From Pseudomonas sp. URMO17WK12:I2 (GTDB lineage Bacteria; Pseudomonadota; Gammaproteobacteria; Pseudomonadales; Pseudomonadaceae), in assembly GCF_003253735.1 (NCBI RefSeq), contig NZ_QKYW01000001.1, positions 806,001 through 870,000 of the forward strand: a DNA stretch of 64,000 nucleotides, written 5' to 3'. The notes under the pieces are model-generated. The model made no database searches and was not told the DNA's origin. It saw only the letters and a program-made list of their open reading frames with translations. The position numbers were made by a program, and so were the translations under genes. Of the stretch, positions 46,393-56,026 are shown piece by piece. Within the stretch, counting starts at the first letter, position 1, and each line of letters starts with the position of its first letter.

Positions 46393-48128
46393 GGATTTTC
46401 CTGCGCGGCTCGCGGCTGCTCAACATCTCCCATCGCTTTCCTGACCAGCTGCGCCGCCTCGTCGCAGCGCCGCTGCTGCTCGGCATCCGCCGGGTGAGCG
46501 CAGGGGTTCTCAAACCCATGGCTGTTGCCCGGCGCCGCGGTGCGCTGCCCCTTCGGGCCCAAGGTAGCACCCAGGATGCTGCCGCCAATGATCAGCACCA
46601 GCCACACCAGCACCATCATCCAGGTATGCCTGCTGAGCAACCCACCGACTCTCATCAGCCAGGCGTTAGCCGACACGCCCTGAGTAACACGGGCGAGAAA
46701 CCAGCAGCCGCCGACTGCCGTGGCCAAGCCCAGCCCAGGCCCCCACCAGCCAGGCAAATGGCGAGCCCACCCGCTCACCAACAGGCTGAGAAAGGCCAGC
46801 GGCACCAGATGCCGTATAAGCAACAACCCATGGCGCTCACCCGCCAACCCCAAGGGAACCAAGCGCCTACTCAGCCACCGATCCTGTGCGTCGAGCAACT
46901 TGGCCAAGCGGCCCCAGACACGCTGGAATACGCTGAGTAACGCACTGACCAACACACTAGCAGCGAGGGCGACAATGCCGTCGCGGGCCAGGGTCGGCTC
47001 AGGCTTGTTGGCACTGAGGTACAGCTGGCTGGCGAGCAACACCGCGGCGGTCAGCAACCACACGTAGGTCGTCGCCCATCGCCCCCAAGAAAGAGTTTTC
47101 CAGTCGCGCCAATCCTGCCGGTAACCGCCAAATGAGCCGGCCAGGTTCGGCCTATCTTGCAGCTGCTGATCCAGTTGTTCACATGCTCGCCACTCCTGTT
47201 CGCCAAATCGCTCGGCCATGCGCCGCCGCGCGCCATCATTTAGCGGCTTGAGCAAAAACCAGGTGGCCGCCTGCTCGGGGCTGGCCGGTGCGTCGAGGTT
47301 CAGCTGTTCATGCAGTCGCTGCATCACGCCGTACTCGAAAGCACGGTTGGAGAGCCCTGCCCAGCGATCTGCGGAGAACGGCATGTTGCCCAGCATCTCG
47401 CTCCAGTCGAACACCTTGGCTGCCGATTCGAGGGCCGACAGCGACCAGTCCTGGCGCATCTCCAGCAGCGCCATCACGGCTAACTGAAGACGGCGGCTGA
47501 GCTCGAGCGGCCGTAGCCATTTCTGTCGACCCAGCCCGCGGATTCGAGTGATGAATTCGGTTTCGCTCATATGTCCGAAGTCGGCCTGCAGGGTGGCCAA
47601 CTCGAAATCCAGCAGACGCTCGGCCAACTGGGCCATGACCTGCGGCGACAGATAGTCGGCCTGCCAAGGTGTCAGCCAATCAAGACGCGCCATGGCCCAG
47701 CGCAGGATCTCGATGGCCCGCTCGCCAGGCAACTGGCTGCGACGCAATAATTCCAGCTCAAGCGTCTGTTCCACCCCAGCCTCGCGAGCCTGGAACAAGG
47801 CGTCGTCCAGGGAGGCGCAACTGTCCGGCAAGTTGCATACCCAGGCGTTCCCACTGGCATCCTGCCACTGGGTTTGCGCCAATGGTGCGAAGGCACGTTG
47901 CCCGTCGCCGAACGGAGGCGGTGTGGAGGGCATTTCTACCGTAGGCAGCTCATCCACGTCCTGGGTGCGTTGCGCCCAGTCCAATGCCCACTCATAAGCC
48001 TCACGCAGCTGCTGGAACGCCTCGGGATCCTCGTCCGGCCGGGTCTGCTTGAGCAACTGTGCATAGCGGCGCTTGATGCTGCGCGGCTCGGCCTCGGCGT
48101 CCAGACCGAGCAGCTCCCAGGGGCTCAC
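46389..48128 (-). CDS. J-like membrane co-chaperone, second of a pair (DjlB/DjlC-like)
   Basis: 579 residues from a GTG at 48128 whose last two bases start the previous stop codon (GTGA). N-terminal J-like domain: SPWELLGLDAEAEPRSIKRR then LLKQTRPDEDPEAFQQLREA; the HPD tripeptide of normal J domains is here RPD. A long helical middle region follows, then several hydrophobic segments near the C-terminus (VWLLTAAVLLASQLYLSAN, GIVALAASVLVSALLSVF and others). The architecture matches E. coli DjlB and DjlC, membrane partners of the Hsp70 homologue HscC. It is the last gene of the hscC operon, and only the tail after about residue 560 is unlike its paralogue. Confidence 0.85.
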   Translation of the reverse strand: MSPWELLGLDAEAEPRSIKRRYAQLLKQTRPDEDPEAFQQLREAYEWALDWAQRTQDVDELPTVEMPSTPPPFGDGQRAFAPLAQTQWQDASGNAWVCNLPDSCASLDDALFQAREAGVEQTLELELLRRSQLPGERAIEILRWAMARLDWLTPWQADYLSPQVMAQLAERLLDFELATLQADFGHMSETEFITRIRGLGRQKWLRPLELSRRLQLAVMALLEMRQDWSLSALESAAKVFDWSEMLGNMPFSADRWAGLSNRAFEYGVMQRLHEQLNLDAPASPEQAATWFLLKPLNDGARRRMAERFGEQEWRACEQLDQQLQDRPNLAGSFGGYRQDWRDWKTLSWGRWATTYVWLLTAAVLLASQLYLSANKPEPTLARDGIVALAASVLVSALLSVFQRVWGRLAKLLDAQDRWLSRRLVPLGLAGERHGLLLIRHLVPLAFLSLLVSGWARHLPGWWGPGLGLATAVGGCWFLARVTQGVSANAWLMRVGGLLSRHTWMMVLVWLVLIIGGSILGATLGPKGQRTAAPGNSHGFENPCAHPADAEQQRRCDEAAQLVRKAMGDVEQPRAAQENP

Positions 48129-49660
48129 CACTCGGCCTTCTTGTTGTAGTCGACCTTGAAGGCGCCGGTGCGCCACATCGACCAGCGCAGCCAGGGCGAG
48201 CGACGACTGCCGACCAGGCCGAGGAATAGCACCTCCAGCAGCAAGGCAGTGCCGAATGCGACCCAGCCGGAAACCAGGCTTGGCGCAAAGGCCGCAACGA
48301 TCATCGCGAAAACTGCGGCCGGCAGGCCATGGCGCAGCACCAGCATGCCGGCGCCCGCGTCACGCCAGGCGGCCGGCAGCAGCAGACCACTCAGCGGTAC
48401 GTCGAGGCGCGTCAGGTAGCGGGCCAGTCGGCTCCAGCCACGGACGAGCATCACCATCCAGGCGACCATACCAACGCTGATGAGTAGGTCCTTGAGCCCA
48501 AGGCCGAGATAGCCCCCCGACCGTTCCAGGTATACCGACATTTGCGCGTCCTGCAGCGAGGTGGCGAACATGGCGGCGAACAGCAGGAGCCAGGCGTACA
48601 CCGTGGCTGGCACCGTCCATTGGCGCGGCTGCCAGCGCCGCCAATCTGTATCGATCTGCAGGCCGAGCAGTTCCACCAGCTCGGGATAACGTTCGGTAAG
48701 CAGCTCGTCCAGCCCCTCGCAGGCCTGCCAGTCTTCCTCGCCGAAATCATCGGCCAATACCCGTGCTTCTCGCTCGTGCATGGGCTTGAGCAGCAGCCAC
48801 GCTGCACGCTCTTCAGCGCGTAACGGCCAATCCAGTTGCAGATGCTGCTGCACACGCTGGCCCACGGCGTGGCGCTGGCAGCGCCAGCACAGCCAGTTCC
48901 AGCGCTCGACGGAGCACGGCAACTCCCCGCTGTCCTCGTTCCAGCCGAACAACCGGCACAGGCGCTCGAACAACCCGCCCGACCAGTGTTCGGTGACCTC
49001 GAGCATCCAGACCATGCCGTCCTGCAACTGCTGGCGGCGGTCGAACGACTGCAGCCAGTCGCTGGCCAGCAGCGCGGTGGCGGCATCCACGACGGCGCGT
49101 TCCTCGCCGGCCTGCAAGCGGTGCTGCAGGGTTTCCAGCTCCAGCGCCAACAGGCGCGCGGCCAGGGCGTCCGAGTGGGTGCGCGGCAGGTAATCGGCTT
49201 GCCAGGGCGACAGCCACTGCAAGCGCTGCATGCCCCAACGCAGAATGCGCAACCCCTCTTCGTCCAGGGTGGCGCAGCGGGCCAGCAGATGACGCTGCAG
49301 ATCGGTTTCCAGCCCCTGTTCGCGGGCCTGCTGCAGGGCGGCGTCCAGCGAGTCGTTGGCCTCCAGCAACTGCTCGAGGCGCGCATGCGCTGGCGCTTCA
49401 GTGGCCGCTGCGACAACGGGCTGGTCCTCCACCACCAACGTTGACGCCGCAGCAGGCGCCTGCCGTTGCTCGGAGCCGGCATTGCGCGGCCGATCCTCGG
49501 CGGCAGCATGCGCCAACGCCTGCTCGTAGGCCTCACGCAGGCGCTGGAAGGCTTCGGCATCCTCGTCGGGACGGTGCTGTTTGAGCAACTGCGCATAGCG
49601 GCGCTTGATGCTGCGGGTATCGGCGTCGGCGTCCAGGCCAAGCAGCGTCCATGGATTCAT
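48125..49660 (-). CDS. J-like membrane co-chaperone, first of a pair (DjlB/DjlC-like)
   Basis: 511 residues from ATG 49660 (an in-frame TTG at 49669 would overlap the hscC stop). N-terminal J-like domain MNPWTLLGLDADADTRSIKR and LLKQHRPDEDAEAFQRLREA, again with RPD in place of HPD, then a glutamine/alanine-rich linker, an extended helical region and C-terminal membrane segments (ATVYAWLLLFAAMFATSL, and AVFAMIVAAFAPSLVSGW). It is clearly paralogous to the following gene (RSIKRRYAQLLKQ is identical in both). It should present clients to HscC at the inner membrane. Confidence 0.85.
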   Translation of the reverse strand: MNPWTLLGLDADADTRSIKRRYAQLLKQHRPDEDAEAFQRLREAYEQALAHAAAEDRPRNAGSEQRQAPAAASTLVVEDQPVVAAATEAPAHARLEQLLEANDSLDAALQQAREQGLETDLQRHLLARCATLDEEGLRILRWGMQRLQWLSPWQADYLPRTHSDALAARLLALELETLQHRLQAGEERAVVDAATALLASDWLQSFDRRQQLQDGMVWMLEVTEHWSGGLFERLCRLFGWNEDSGELPCSVERWNWLCWRCQRHAVGQRVQQHLQLDWPLRAEERAAWLLLKPMHEREARVLADDFGEEDWQACEGLDELLTERYPELVELLGLQIDTDWRRWQPRQWTVPATVYAWLLLFAAMFATSLQDAQMSVYLERSGGYLGLGLKDLLISVGMVAWMVMLVRGWSRLARYLTRLDVPLSGLLLPAAWRDAGAGMLVLRHGLPAAVFAMIVAAFAPSLVSGWVAFGTALLLEVLFLGLVGSRRSPWLRWSMWRTGAFKVDYNKKAEW

Positions 49661-49665
49661 ACTGA

Positions 49666-51357
49666 TCAATACCCTTGTTCGATGGCATCCAGGCGCGCGG
49701 CCACTTCACCACGTGCCTCGCGAATTTCCCGCTCGTCCTGGCGCTCGAGGATGCTGGCGAAATGTGCGGCCAGTTGCCCGACGTGCTCGCGCAGGTCGCC
49801 CAGGCACTCCTGATACAGACGCTCCATGCGCGCCATCAGGGCGCTGTTGACCTGCTGGTCGCGCGGGTGAACCTTGAGCGCCTCCAGCGCGGCGAAGCGC
49901 TCGGCGATTTCCGCGGGGCTGAGCACACCCGGGTTGTTCTCGATCACCAGGCGGTGGCTTTCGCCGGTCAGCGGTGTGTCCACCTGGGCCTCGAGCAGGC
50001 CGTTGATGTCGTAGGTGAAGCGAATATCCAGCGAGACTTCGCCGGCCGGGCGCGGCGGCACCGCCACGTCCAGCTCGCCGAGGAAGATGTTGTTGCTCAC
50101 CAGCCGGCTCTCGCCCTGGTAGATGCGCACGCTGACCTGCTTCTGCCCATCATGCACGGTATATACGCTCTGCACCCGGCTGACCGGTACCACGCAGTTG
50201 CGCTCGATGATCGGCAGGTAATGGCCGCTCTGCTGCTGCGTGCCTACCTGCTTGGAAATCTCCACGCCAAGGCTGTAGGGGCAGACGTCGGTGAGCACCA
50301 CCTCTTCGAGCGTGGCATCGCGAGCCTTGAGCGCGGCCTGGATGGCGGCGCCCTGGGCGATCACCTCGTCGGGGTTCAGGTGCATGGCCGGAAAACGGCC
50401 GAACAGGCTGGCCACCAGTTTGCGCACCAGCGGCATGCGCGTGGTGCCGCCGACCAACAGCACTTCGTCGAGATCGGCGACCTTGATACGCGCATCACGC
50501 AGGGCGCGCTCGATGGGCGCGCGCAGGCGCTCGAGCAGTGGTTCGCAGATGTTCAGCAGCTTGTCCTGGCTCAGCGGCAGCGTCCACTCGCGACCATCCT
50601 CGCGCAGCTGGAACACTGCCTCGGGCTGTTGCCCCAGCGCATGGCGCACCCGCTGGGCCTCGCGGCGCAAGCGCTGATGAATGGCGGGCTGTTGCGGGTC
50701 GGGCAGGCCCTGGCCAGCCATGGCGCCAAGAAAGTGGGCAACCACGGCATCGTCGAAATCCTCACCACCGAGGAAGTTATCCCCGGCGCTGGCGCGCACC
50801 TCCATGACGCCTTCGAACAACTCCAGCACCGACACGTCGAAGGTGCCGCCCCCCAGGTCGAAGACCAGAAAGGTCGCTTCGCCCTTTTGGTGCAGGCCAT
50901 AGGCCAGGGCCGCGGCAGTGGGTTCGTTGATCAGCTTCTCGACCTTCAGCCCGGCCAGCTCGCCGGCGATGCGCGTGGCCTTGCGCTGGGCATCACTGAA
51001 ATACGCCGGCACGCTGATCACCGCCTCACTGACCGGCTGCCCGTAGGCACGCTCGACGTCTTCCTTGAGGCTGCGCAGCACCAGCGCGGACAACTCTTCC
51101 GGGCGGAACGAACGGCTGCCCAGGCGGGTGTTCTGGGCGCTGCCCATGTGTCGCTTGAACAGTGCCGCGCTGAGGTGCGGGTGAGTCTGCAGGCGCTCGC
51201 GGGCGATGTCACCGACCACCAGTTGGTCGTGGTCGTCGAGGCCAACCACGCTGGGCGTCAGCAAACGCCCCAGGGCATTGGGCACCAGCCGCGCCGCCTC
51301 GCCATCCCAGACCGATACCAGGCTGTTGGTGGTGCCGAGGTCGATTCCTATGATCAT
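49666..51357 (-). CDS. hscC: Hsp70-family chaperone HscC
   Basis: 563 residues, starting [20 protein letters not shown]. The ATPase domain has the phosphate loops [10 protein letters not shown] and [15 protein letters not shown], and [16 protein letters not shown]; the substrate-binding domain starts near 380 ([19 protein letters not shown]), and the lid is shorter than in DnaK. The length and sequence fit HscC (556 residues in E. coli). Its two partners directly follow on the same strand. HscC is a specialised Hsp70 with limited clients; here they are unknown. An in-frame extension to 51417 is unlikely to be translated because the family starts at MIIGIDLG. Confidence 0.93.
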   Translation of the reverse strand: MIIGIDLGTTNSLVSVWDGEAARLVPNALGRLLTPSVVGLDDHDQLVVGDIARERLQTHPHLSAALFKRHMGSAQNTRLGSRSFRPEELSALVLRSLKEDVERAYGQPVSEAVISVPAYFSDAQRKATRIAGELAGLKVEKLINEPTAAALAYGLHQKGEATFLVFDLGGGTFDVSVLELFEGVMEVRASAGDNFLGGEDFDDAVVAHFLGAMAGQGLPDPQQPAIHQRLRREAQRVRHALGQQPEAVFQLREDGREWTLPLSQDKLLNICEPLLERLRAPIERALRDARIKVADLDEVLLVGGTTRMPLVRKLVASLFGRFPAMHLNPDEVIAQGAAIQAALKARDATLEEVVLTDVCPYSLGVEISKQVGTQQQSGHYLPIIERNCVVPVSRVQSVYTVHDGQKQVSVRIYQGESRLVSNNIFLGELDVAVPPRPAGEVSLDIRFTYDINGLLEAQVDTPLTGESHRLVIENNPGVLSPAEIAERFAALEALKVHPRDQQVNSALMARMERLYQECLGDLREHVGQLAAHFASILERQDEREIREARGEVAARLDAIEQGY

Positions 51358-51615
51358 GTGCGATGCAGCCTCCCTGTGCGTGCCTTGCCGCGGCGCATCA
51401 GGCGCCGGGCGGGGCAATATTAGAGCGCTCTGACAAGGCTGGGTAAAGGAGGTTTCCCGCGCATTGCCAACTTGCCGACAGAGACGGCTGCCGGGGCCTG
51501 GGACGGGCTGCTATGATGCCGCGCTTTCGTGGATCGGCAACGCGATATGGCACGTGAAGTGCTTTGCTTGCGCTCTGCATACTTCAACGCGCGTTCGCTG
51601 CCAACGGAGCTCCGC

Positions 51616-52905
51616 ATGCTGGAAAGACTGTTCCAACTCAACGCACACAACACCAACGTGCGCACCGAATTGCTCGCCGGTGTCACCACCTTCCTGACCA
51701 TGGCCTACATCCTGTTCGTCAACCCGAGCATCCTCGGTGAAACCGGCATGGACAAGGGCGCGGTGTTCGTCGCCACCTGCCTGGCAGCGGCCTTCGGCTC
51801 CGCGGTGATGGGCCTGATCGCCAATTACCCGATCGCCCTGGCGCCGGGCATGGGCCTCAACGCGTTCTTCACCTACACCGTGGTGATGGGCATGGGCCAC
51901 ACCTGGCAAGTGGCACTGGGGGCGGTGTTCCTGTCGGCGTGCCTGTTCTTTCTGCTGTCGATTTTCAAGATCCGCGAGTGGATCATCAACAGCATCCCCC
52001 TGGAGCTGCGCTCGGCCATCGCCGCTGGCATCGGCCTGTTCCTGGCGCTTATCGCCCTGCAGAACGCCGGGATAGTCGCCGCCAACCCGGCCACCATGGT
52101 CGGCCTTGGTGATCTGAGCTCGCCGGCCGCGCTGCTGGCGATCCTCGGCTTCTTCCTGATCATCGGCATGGAAGCCCTGCGCATCACCGGCGCGGTGCTG
52201 ATCAGCATCCTGGTGGTCACCGGCCTGAGCATCGCGCTCGGGGTCAGCGAGTTCGGTGGTGTGGTGTCGATGCCGCCGTCGCTGGCGCCGACCTTCATGC
52301 AACTGGATATCGCCGGCGCGCTGGACGTGGGCCTGATCAGCGTGATCTTCGCCTTCCTGTTCGTCGACCTGTTCGACAACTCCGGCACCCTGATCGCCGT
52401 GGCCAAGAAGGCCGGGCTGATGCGCAAGGACGGCCATCTGCCGAAGATGGGCCGTGCCCTGATCGCCGACAGCACCGCGGCCCTGGGCGGCTCGCTGCTG
52501 GGTACCAGCACCACCACCAGCTACATCGAGTCGGCGGCGGGCGTCAGCGCCGGCGGCCGCACCGGGCTGACCGCCATAGTGGTCGCCGTATTGTTCCTGT
52601 TCGCGCTGTTCTTCGCGCCGCTGGCCGGCAGCGTACCGGCCTTCGCCACCGCCCCGGCGTTGCTGTTCGTTGCCGTACTGATGGCTTCGGGCATGGCCGA
52701 GATCGAGTGGAGCGATATCACGGTTGCCGCGCCGGTAGTGGTCACTGCCCTGGCCATGCCGCTGACCTACTCCATCGCCACCGGTATCGCCTTCGGCTTC
52801 ATTACCTGGGTGGCGGCCAAGACCCTGGCCGGGCGGTTCCGTGAATTGAATGGCATGCTCGTCGCGCTGGCGATCTTCTGCGTGATCAAACTGGCGTTGT
52901 TCTAA
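51616..52905 (+). CDS. NCS2/AzgA-type purine permease (adenine/guanine/hypoxanthine)
   Basis: 429 residues from ATG 51616, the start in family members (MLERLFQLNAHNTNVRTELL). About 12-14 membrane segments are visible. Conserved motifs include ANYPIALAPGMGLNAFFTY, DLFDNSGTLIAVAKKAGL and TSTTTSYIESAAGVSAGG, the AzgA signature. It is a proton-coupled importer of purine bases in the inner membrane. It is isolated; upstream genes face away. The preceding 51358-51615 gap is the divergent promoter region with hscC. Confidence 0.92.
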   Translation: MLERLFQLNAHNTNVRTELLAGVTTFLTMAYILFVNPSILGETGMDKGAVFVATCLAAAFGSAVMGLIANYPIALAPGMGLNAFFTYTVVMGMGHTWQVALGAVFLSACLFFLLSIFKIREWIINSIPLELRSAIAAGIGLFLALIALQNAGIVAANPATMVGLGDLSSPAALLAILGFFLIIGMEALRITGAVLISILVVTGLSIALGVSEFGGVVSMPPSLAPTFMQLDIAGALDVGLISVIFAFLFVDLFDNSGTLIAVAKKAGLMRKDGHLPKMGRALIADSTAALGGSLLGTSTTTSYIESAAGVSAGGRTGLTAIVVAVLFLFALFFAPLAGSVPAFATAPALLFVAVLMASGMAEIEWSDITVAAPVVVTALAMPLTYSIATGIAFGFITWVAAKTLAGRFRELNGMLVALAIFCVIKLALF

Positions 52906-53084
52906 GAGCCGTCGTTCGCTGGTGGGCTGAAGCGGATCGCCGCCCGGCCCACCCTACGCGGCGGGTTTGAGTGCGTATGGCGCACCGGGGCGCCGGCTGC
53001 TCGTAGCGAAGCGAACAGTCGCCAAACCCACGCCCATCCGGAGACAGGCAATGGCGTACTGCTTCGCGAGTACGCCCTACCGCG

Positions 53085-53136
53085 CTGCGTCCCGCCTCGC
53101 CGATAATCGATGACACCGGCACGCCGGCAGCGGAAT
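53085..53136. repeat. 52-base direct repeat, left copy
   Basis: Begins CTGCGTCCCGCC and ends GCAGCGGAAT. The right copy at 53252-53303 differs at only two positions. Together they flank the REP element and a second hairpin. Confidence 0.85.
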
Positions 53137-53142
53137 TTGATT

Positions 53143-53193
53143 GTGGGAGCGGGCCATGCCCGCGAAAAAATCGCGCGCATGGCGCGCTCCCAC
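53143..53193. repeat. REP palindrome (copy 3)
   Basis: Arms GTGGGAGCGGGCCATGCCCG and CGCGCATGGCGCGCTCCCAC with an A-rich loop; similar to copies 1 and 2. Confidence 0.85.
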
Positions 53194-53251
53194 ATAAGAC
53201 CGCGTGCGTGATCGTTCCCACGCTCCGCGTGGGAACGCCTCCTCGGACGCT

Positions 53252-53303
53252 CTGCGTCCCGCCCCGCCGATAATCGACGACACCGGCACGCCGGCAGCGG
53301 AAT
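53252..53303. repeat. 52-base direct repeat, right copy
   Basis: Second copy of the 52-base repeat, 167 bases after the first and ending 42 nt before the trmA start, so it probably overlaps the trmA promoter. Confidence 0.85.
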
Positions 53304-53344
53304 CGCTACAATGGCGCCCCGTTTTCCTGCCGCACGAGTGACCG

Positions 53345-54439
53345 ATGAGCCGTCCCGCATTCGACCCCGCCGCCTACGACGCCCAACTCGCCGAGAAGAA
53401 GGCCCGCCTGGTCGAACTGCTTGCGCCGTTCGCCGCGCCTGAGCCCGAGGTCTTCGAATCGCCGCGCGAGTATTACCGCCTGCGCACCGAATTCCGCCTA
53501 TGGCGCGAGGCCGGTAGCGAGAACCGTCACTACGCGATGTTCGAGGCCGGCGACAAGCACAGCCCGATCTTCTTCGAAGATTTCCCCATCGCCAGCCTGC
53601 GCATCAACCAACTGATGCTGCGCCTCAAGGCCGCCTGGCAAGCCAGCCCGGCACTGGGCTTCAAGCTGTTCCAGGTCGAATTCCTCACCACCCTGGCTGG
53701 CGATGCGCTGATCACCCTGTGCTACCACCGCCCGCTGGATGACGCCTGGGAAGCGGCTGCCACGCTGCTCGCCGAAGAGTTGCAGGTGAGCGTGGTCGGT
53801 CGCTCGAAGGGCAAGCGCATCGTCGTCGGCCGCCCGTACGTCGAAGAGGAACTGCAGGTCGCCGGCCGCAGCTTCCGCTACCGCCAGCCGGAGGGCGCCT
53901 TCACTCAGCCCAATGGCGAGGTGTGCCAGAAGATGCTCGGCTGGGCCTACGAGGTACTCGGGCAGCGCGATGACGACCTGCTGGAGCTGTACTGCGGCAA
54001 CGGCAACTTCACCCTGCCGCTGGCCACCCGCGTGCGCAAGGTGCTGGCCACCGAGATCAGCAAGACCTCGGTCAACGCGGCACTGGCCAACCTGGCCGAC
54101 AACGGGATCGACAATGTCACCCTGGTGCGCCTGTCCGCCGAGGAGCTGACCGAAGCGCTCAATGAGGTACGTCCGTTCCGCCGCCTGGCCGATATCGACC
54201 TGAAGAGCTACGACTTCGGCAGCGTATTCGTCGACCCACCGCGCGCCGGCATGGACCCGGACACCTGCGAGCTGACACGCCGCTTCGAGCGCATCCTGTA
54301 TATCTCCTGCAACCCGGAAACCCTGGCGCAGAACATCGCCCAGCTGCACGACAGCCACCGCATCGAGCGCTGCGCGCTGTTCGACCAGTTCCCCTATACG
54401 CATCACATGGAGTCGGGTGTGCTGCTGGTACGCCGCTAG
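53345..54439 (+). CDS. trmA: tRNA (uracil-5-)-methyltransferase TrmA
   Basis: 364 residues. SAM-binding motif [29 protein letters not shown], and the nucleophile-region motif [12 protein letters not shown] are visible, with a C-terminal catalytic Glu in [10 protein letters not shown]. It makes m5U54 (ribothymidine) in tRNA. The length is that of the enterobacterial enzyme (366). The stop codon is at the edge of a long palindromic element. Confidence 0.95.
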   Translation: MSRPAFDPAAYDAQLAEKKARLVELLAPFAAPEPEVFESPREYYRLRTEFRLWREAGSENRHYAMFEAGDKHSPIFFEDFPIASLRINQLMLRLKAAWQASPALGFKLFQVEFLTTLAGDALITLCYHRPLDDAWEAAATLLAEELQVSVVGRSKGKRIVVGRPYVEEELQVAGRSFRYRQPEGAFTQPNGEVCQKMLGWAYEVLGQRDDDLLELYCGNGNFTLPLATRVRKVLATEISKTSVNAALANLADNGIDNVTLVRLSAEELTEALNEVRPFRRLADIDLKSYDFGSVFVDPPRAGMDPDTCELTRRFERILYISCNPETLAQNIAQLHDSHRIERCALFDQFPYTHHMESGVLLVRR

Positions 54440-54567
54440 GCTCTGTAGGAAAAGTACCTGCTTCGTTAAAAATCGCTTCGGCCTGCTCATTTACAACTCG
54501 TAAACTCCGCGGCCTCACCGATTTTTGCCTCGCCTGACCTTCGCTCGAAAACTTTCCGTACAGACCC
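54439..54567. repeat. 129-bp imperfect palindrome (MITE-like element)
   Basis: The left arm starts GGCTCTGTAGGAAAAGT and the right arm ends with the complement of GGGTCTGTACGGAAAGT. Inner matched blocks are AAAAATCG / CGATTTTT, GGCC / GGCC and TTTAC / GTAAA around a small centre. It begins on the last base of the trmA stop codon. Such short inverted-repeat elements have no coding capacity. Confidence 0.75.
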
Positions 54568-54612
54568 TACGGCTCAAGGTGCAGCGCGAGCCAGGCTCGC
54601 GCTGCCACCACG

Positions 54613-55848
54613 CTATTGCGCCGATAGCTGGCGAATCAACGCCACCGTCAGGTACAGCCTAGGCGCGATGCTCGACAGCTCGATGTACTCGTCATCGGCA
54701 TGCAGGCCGGCACCCACCACCCCCATGGTTTCCAGCACCGCCGGTTTGTCGCTGCCCGGCACGTAGGCGTAACCGGCATCGGTGCCGAAGCGCATGGCGA
54801 TGGCCTCGATCTTGCGATCGATCTTGGCGTAGAGCACCTGGGCCTGCTTGGCCAGCTGCTCGGAAGCGGCATTCTTCGCCAGTGGCGGGCGCCCTTTCTC
54901 GAGACGCACCGTGACCTCGGTATCGTCGATCAGCTTTTTCTGCACCAGGCGTTGCGCGTCGGCCAGCACGCGGTCGCTTTCGCTCAGGTCCGAGTAGCGC
55001 ATGTCGGCCTCGGCCGAGGCGCTGGAGGGGATGATGTTGCGCTTGTCGCCGGCCTTGAGCATCGTCCAGTTGACCGTGGTGCCCTTGGCCGAATCGCCCA
55101 GGTCCTTGAGCTGCAGCATCTGGTGTGCCAGCTCCATGGCCGCGTTGCGCCCGGCCTCCGGTGCCGAACCCGCGTGGGAGGACTTGCCCTTGACCTCGAG
55201 CATCACGCCGTTGATGCCGTTGGTGGCAACCGTCACCGCATCCTTGTCTGGCGGCTCGTACGAAAACACGTAGTCATGCTGGCGAGCCAGTTCGGCGATG
55301 ATCTTCTTCGAGCCGGCGGAGCCGGTTTCCTCATCCGGGTTGAACAGCACGGTCAGCGTGCCGAAACCGTCGAACTTGTCATCCTGCAGCAGCTTCAGCG
55401 AATGCAGGATCATCGCCACACCACCCTTGGCGTCGGCCACACCTGGGCCATAGGCGCGCTCGCCCTCGACCTTGAACGGCCGCTTGGCGGCGGTGCCGGG
55501 CAGGAACACGGTGTCGTAATGCACCATCAGCAGGAAGGATTTGCTGCCGGTGCCCTTGAAGGTACCGACGATATTGTCGCCCGCCGAGGGGCTGGCCGGG
55601 CTGGTCTCGACCTTGGCACCCAACGCCTTGAGGCGTTCGACCAACAGCGCGCTGACGGTCTTCAGGCCAGGCTCCTGACCGGTGCCGGTGTCGACGTTGA
55701 CCAGTTGCTCGACGGTGGCGAGATACGGCTTTTGTTCGGCTTGAGCTTTCTCGAGCAGCGCTTCAGGCGCCAGGTCGGCCGCAAACGCGGAGAACGACAG
55801 GAATGAGAGTGCGATGGCGGCAGTGATCGGTGAGCGTCGAATGGGCAT
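54613..55848 (-). CDS. M20-family peptidase, carboxypeptidase G2-like (periplasmic)
   Basis: 411 residues with a signal peptide (RRSPITAAIALSFLSFSAFA, then ADLAPE). Zinc-site motifs: HYDTVF, GVADAKGGVAM (Asp), NPDEETGSAGS (Glu-Glu) and, near the end, GLHADDEYI (His). This is the M20A pattern of CPG2, which removes C-terminal glutamate from folates and peptides. The signal sequence indicates periplasmic action. No neighbouring gene points to the exact substrate. Confidence 0.88.
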   Translation of the reverse strand: MPIRRSPITAAIALSFLSFSAFAADLAPEALLEKAQAEQKPYLATVEQLVNVDTGTGQEPGLKTVSALLVERLKALGAKVETSPASPSAGDNIVGTFKGTGSKSFLLMVHYDTVFLPGTAAKRPFKVEGERAYGPGVADAKGGVAMILHSLKLLQDDKFDGFGTLTVLFNPDEETGSAGSKKIIAELARQHDYVFSYEPPDKDAVTVATNGINGVMLEVKGKSSHAGSAPEAGRNAAMELAHQMLQLKDLGDSAKGTTVNWTMLKAGDKRNIIPSSASAEADMRYSDLSESDRVLADAQRLVQKKLIDDTEVTVRLEKGRPPLAKNAASEQLAKQAQVLYAKIDRKIEAIAMRFGTDAGYAYVPGSDKPAVLETMGVVGAGLHADDEYIELSSIAPRLYLTVALIRQLSAQ

Positions 55849-55955
55849 GCGCAGTCCTTTATTGATAGGGTGTCACTGCAGCCTTGACCAATATGGGCCG
55901 CCGCGCCACCCAATGGCAGGGATTAACGCGCGCTGCGCCGCTCAACAGCCGACCG

Positions 55956-56022
55956 GTAGCCTGGCGTCGAGCGCAGCGACACCCAGGATGACTTCCGGGT
56001 ATCGCCTGGCTCAACCAGGCTG
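55956..56022. repeat. Dispersed palindromic repeat, family 2 (copy 2)
   Basis: The first 31 bases match 29261-29291 with two differences; the later part has ACCCAG and CGGGTATCGC complementing the first. It lies downstream of the argA stop. Confidence 0.7.
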
Positions 56023-56026
56023 AGGG

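Larger units (their letters stand above)
52906..53344. other. Repeat-rich gap between the purine permease and trmA
   Basis: 439 bases. It contains a 52-base direct repeat (two copies), a REP palindrome between them, a second perfect hairpin (GTTCCCACGC / GCGTGGGAAC, 53214-53235) and no gene that I can support. It must also hold the trmA promoter. Confidence 0.65.
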
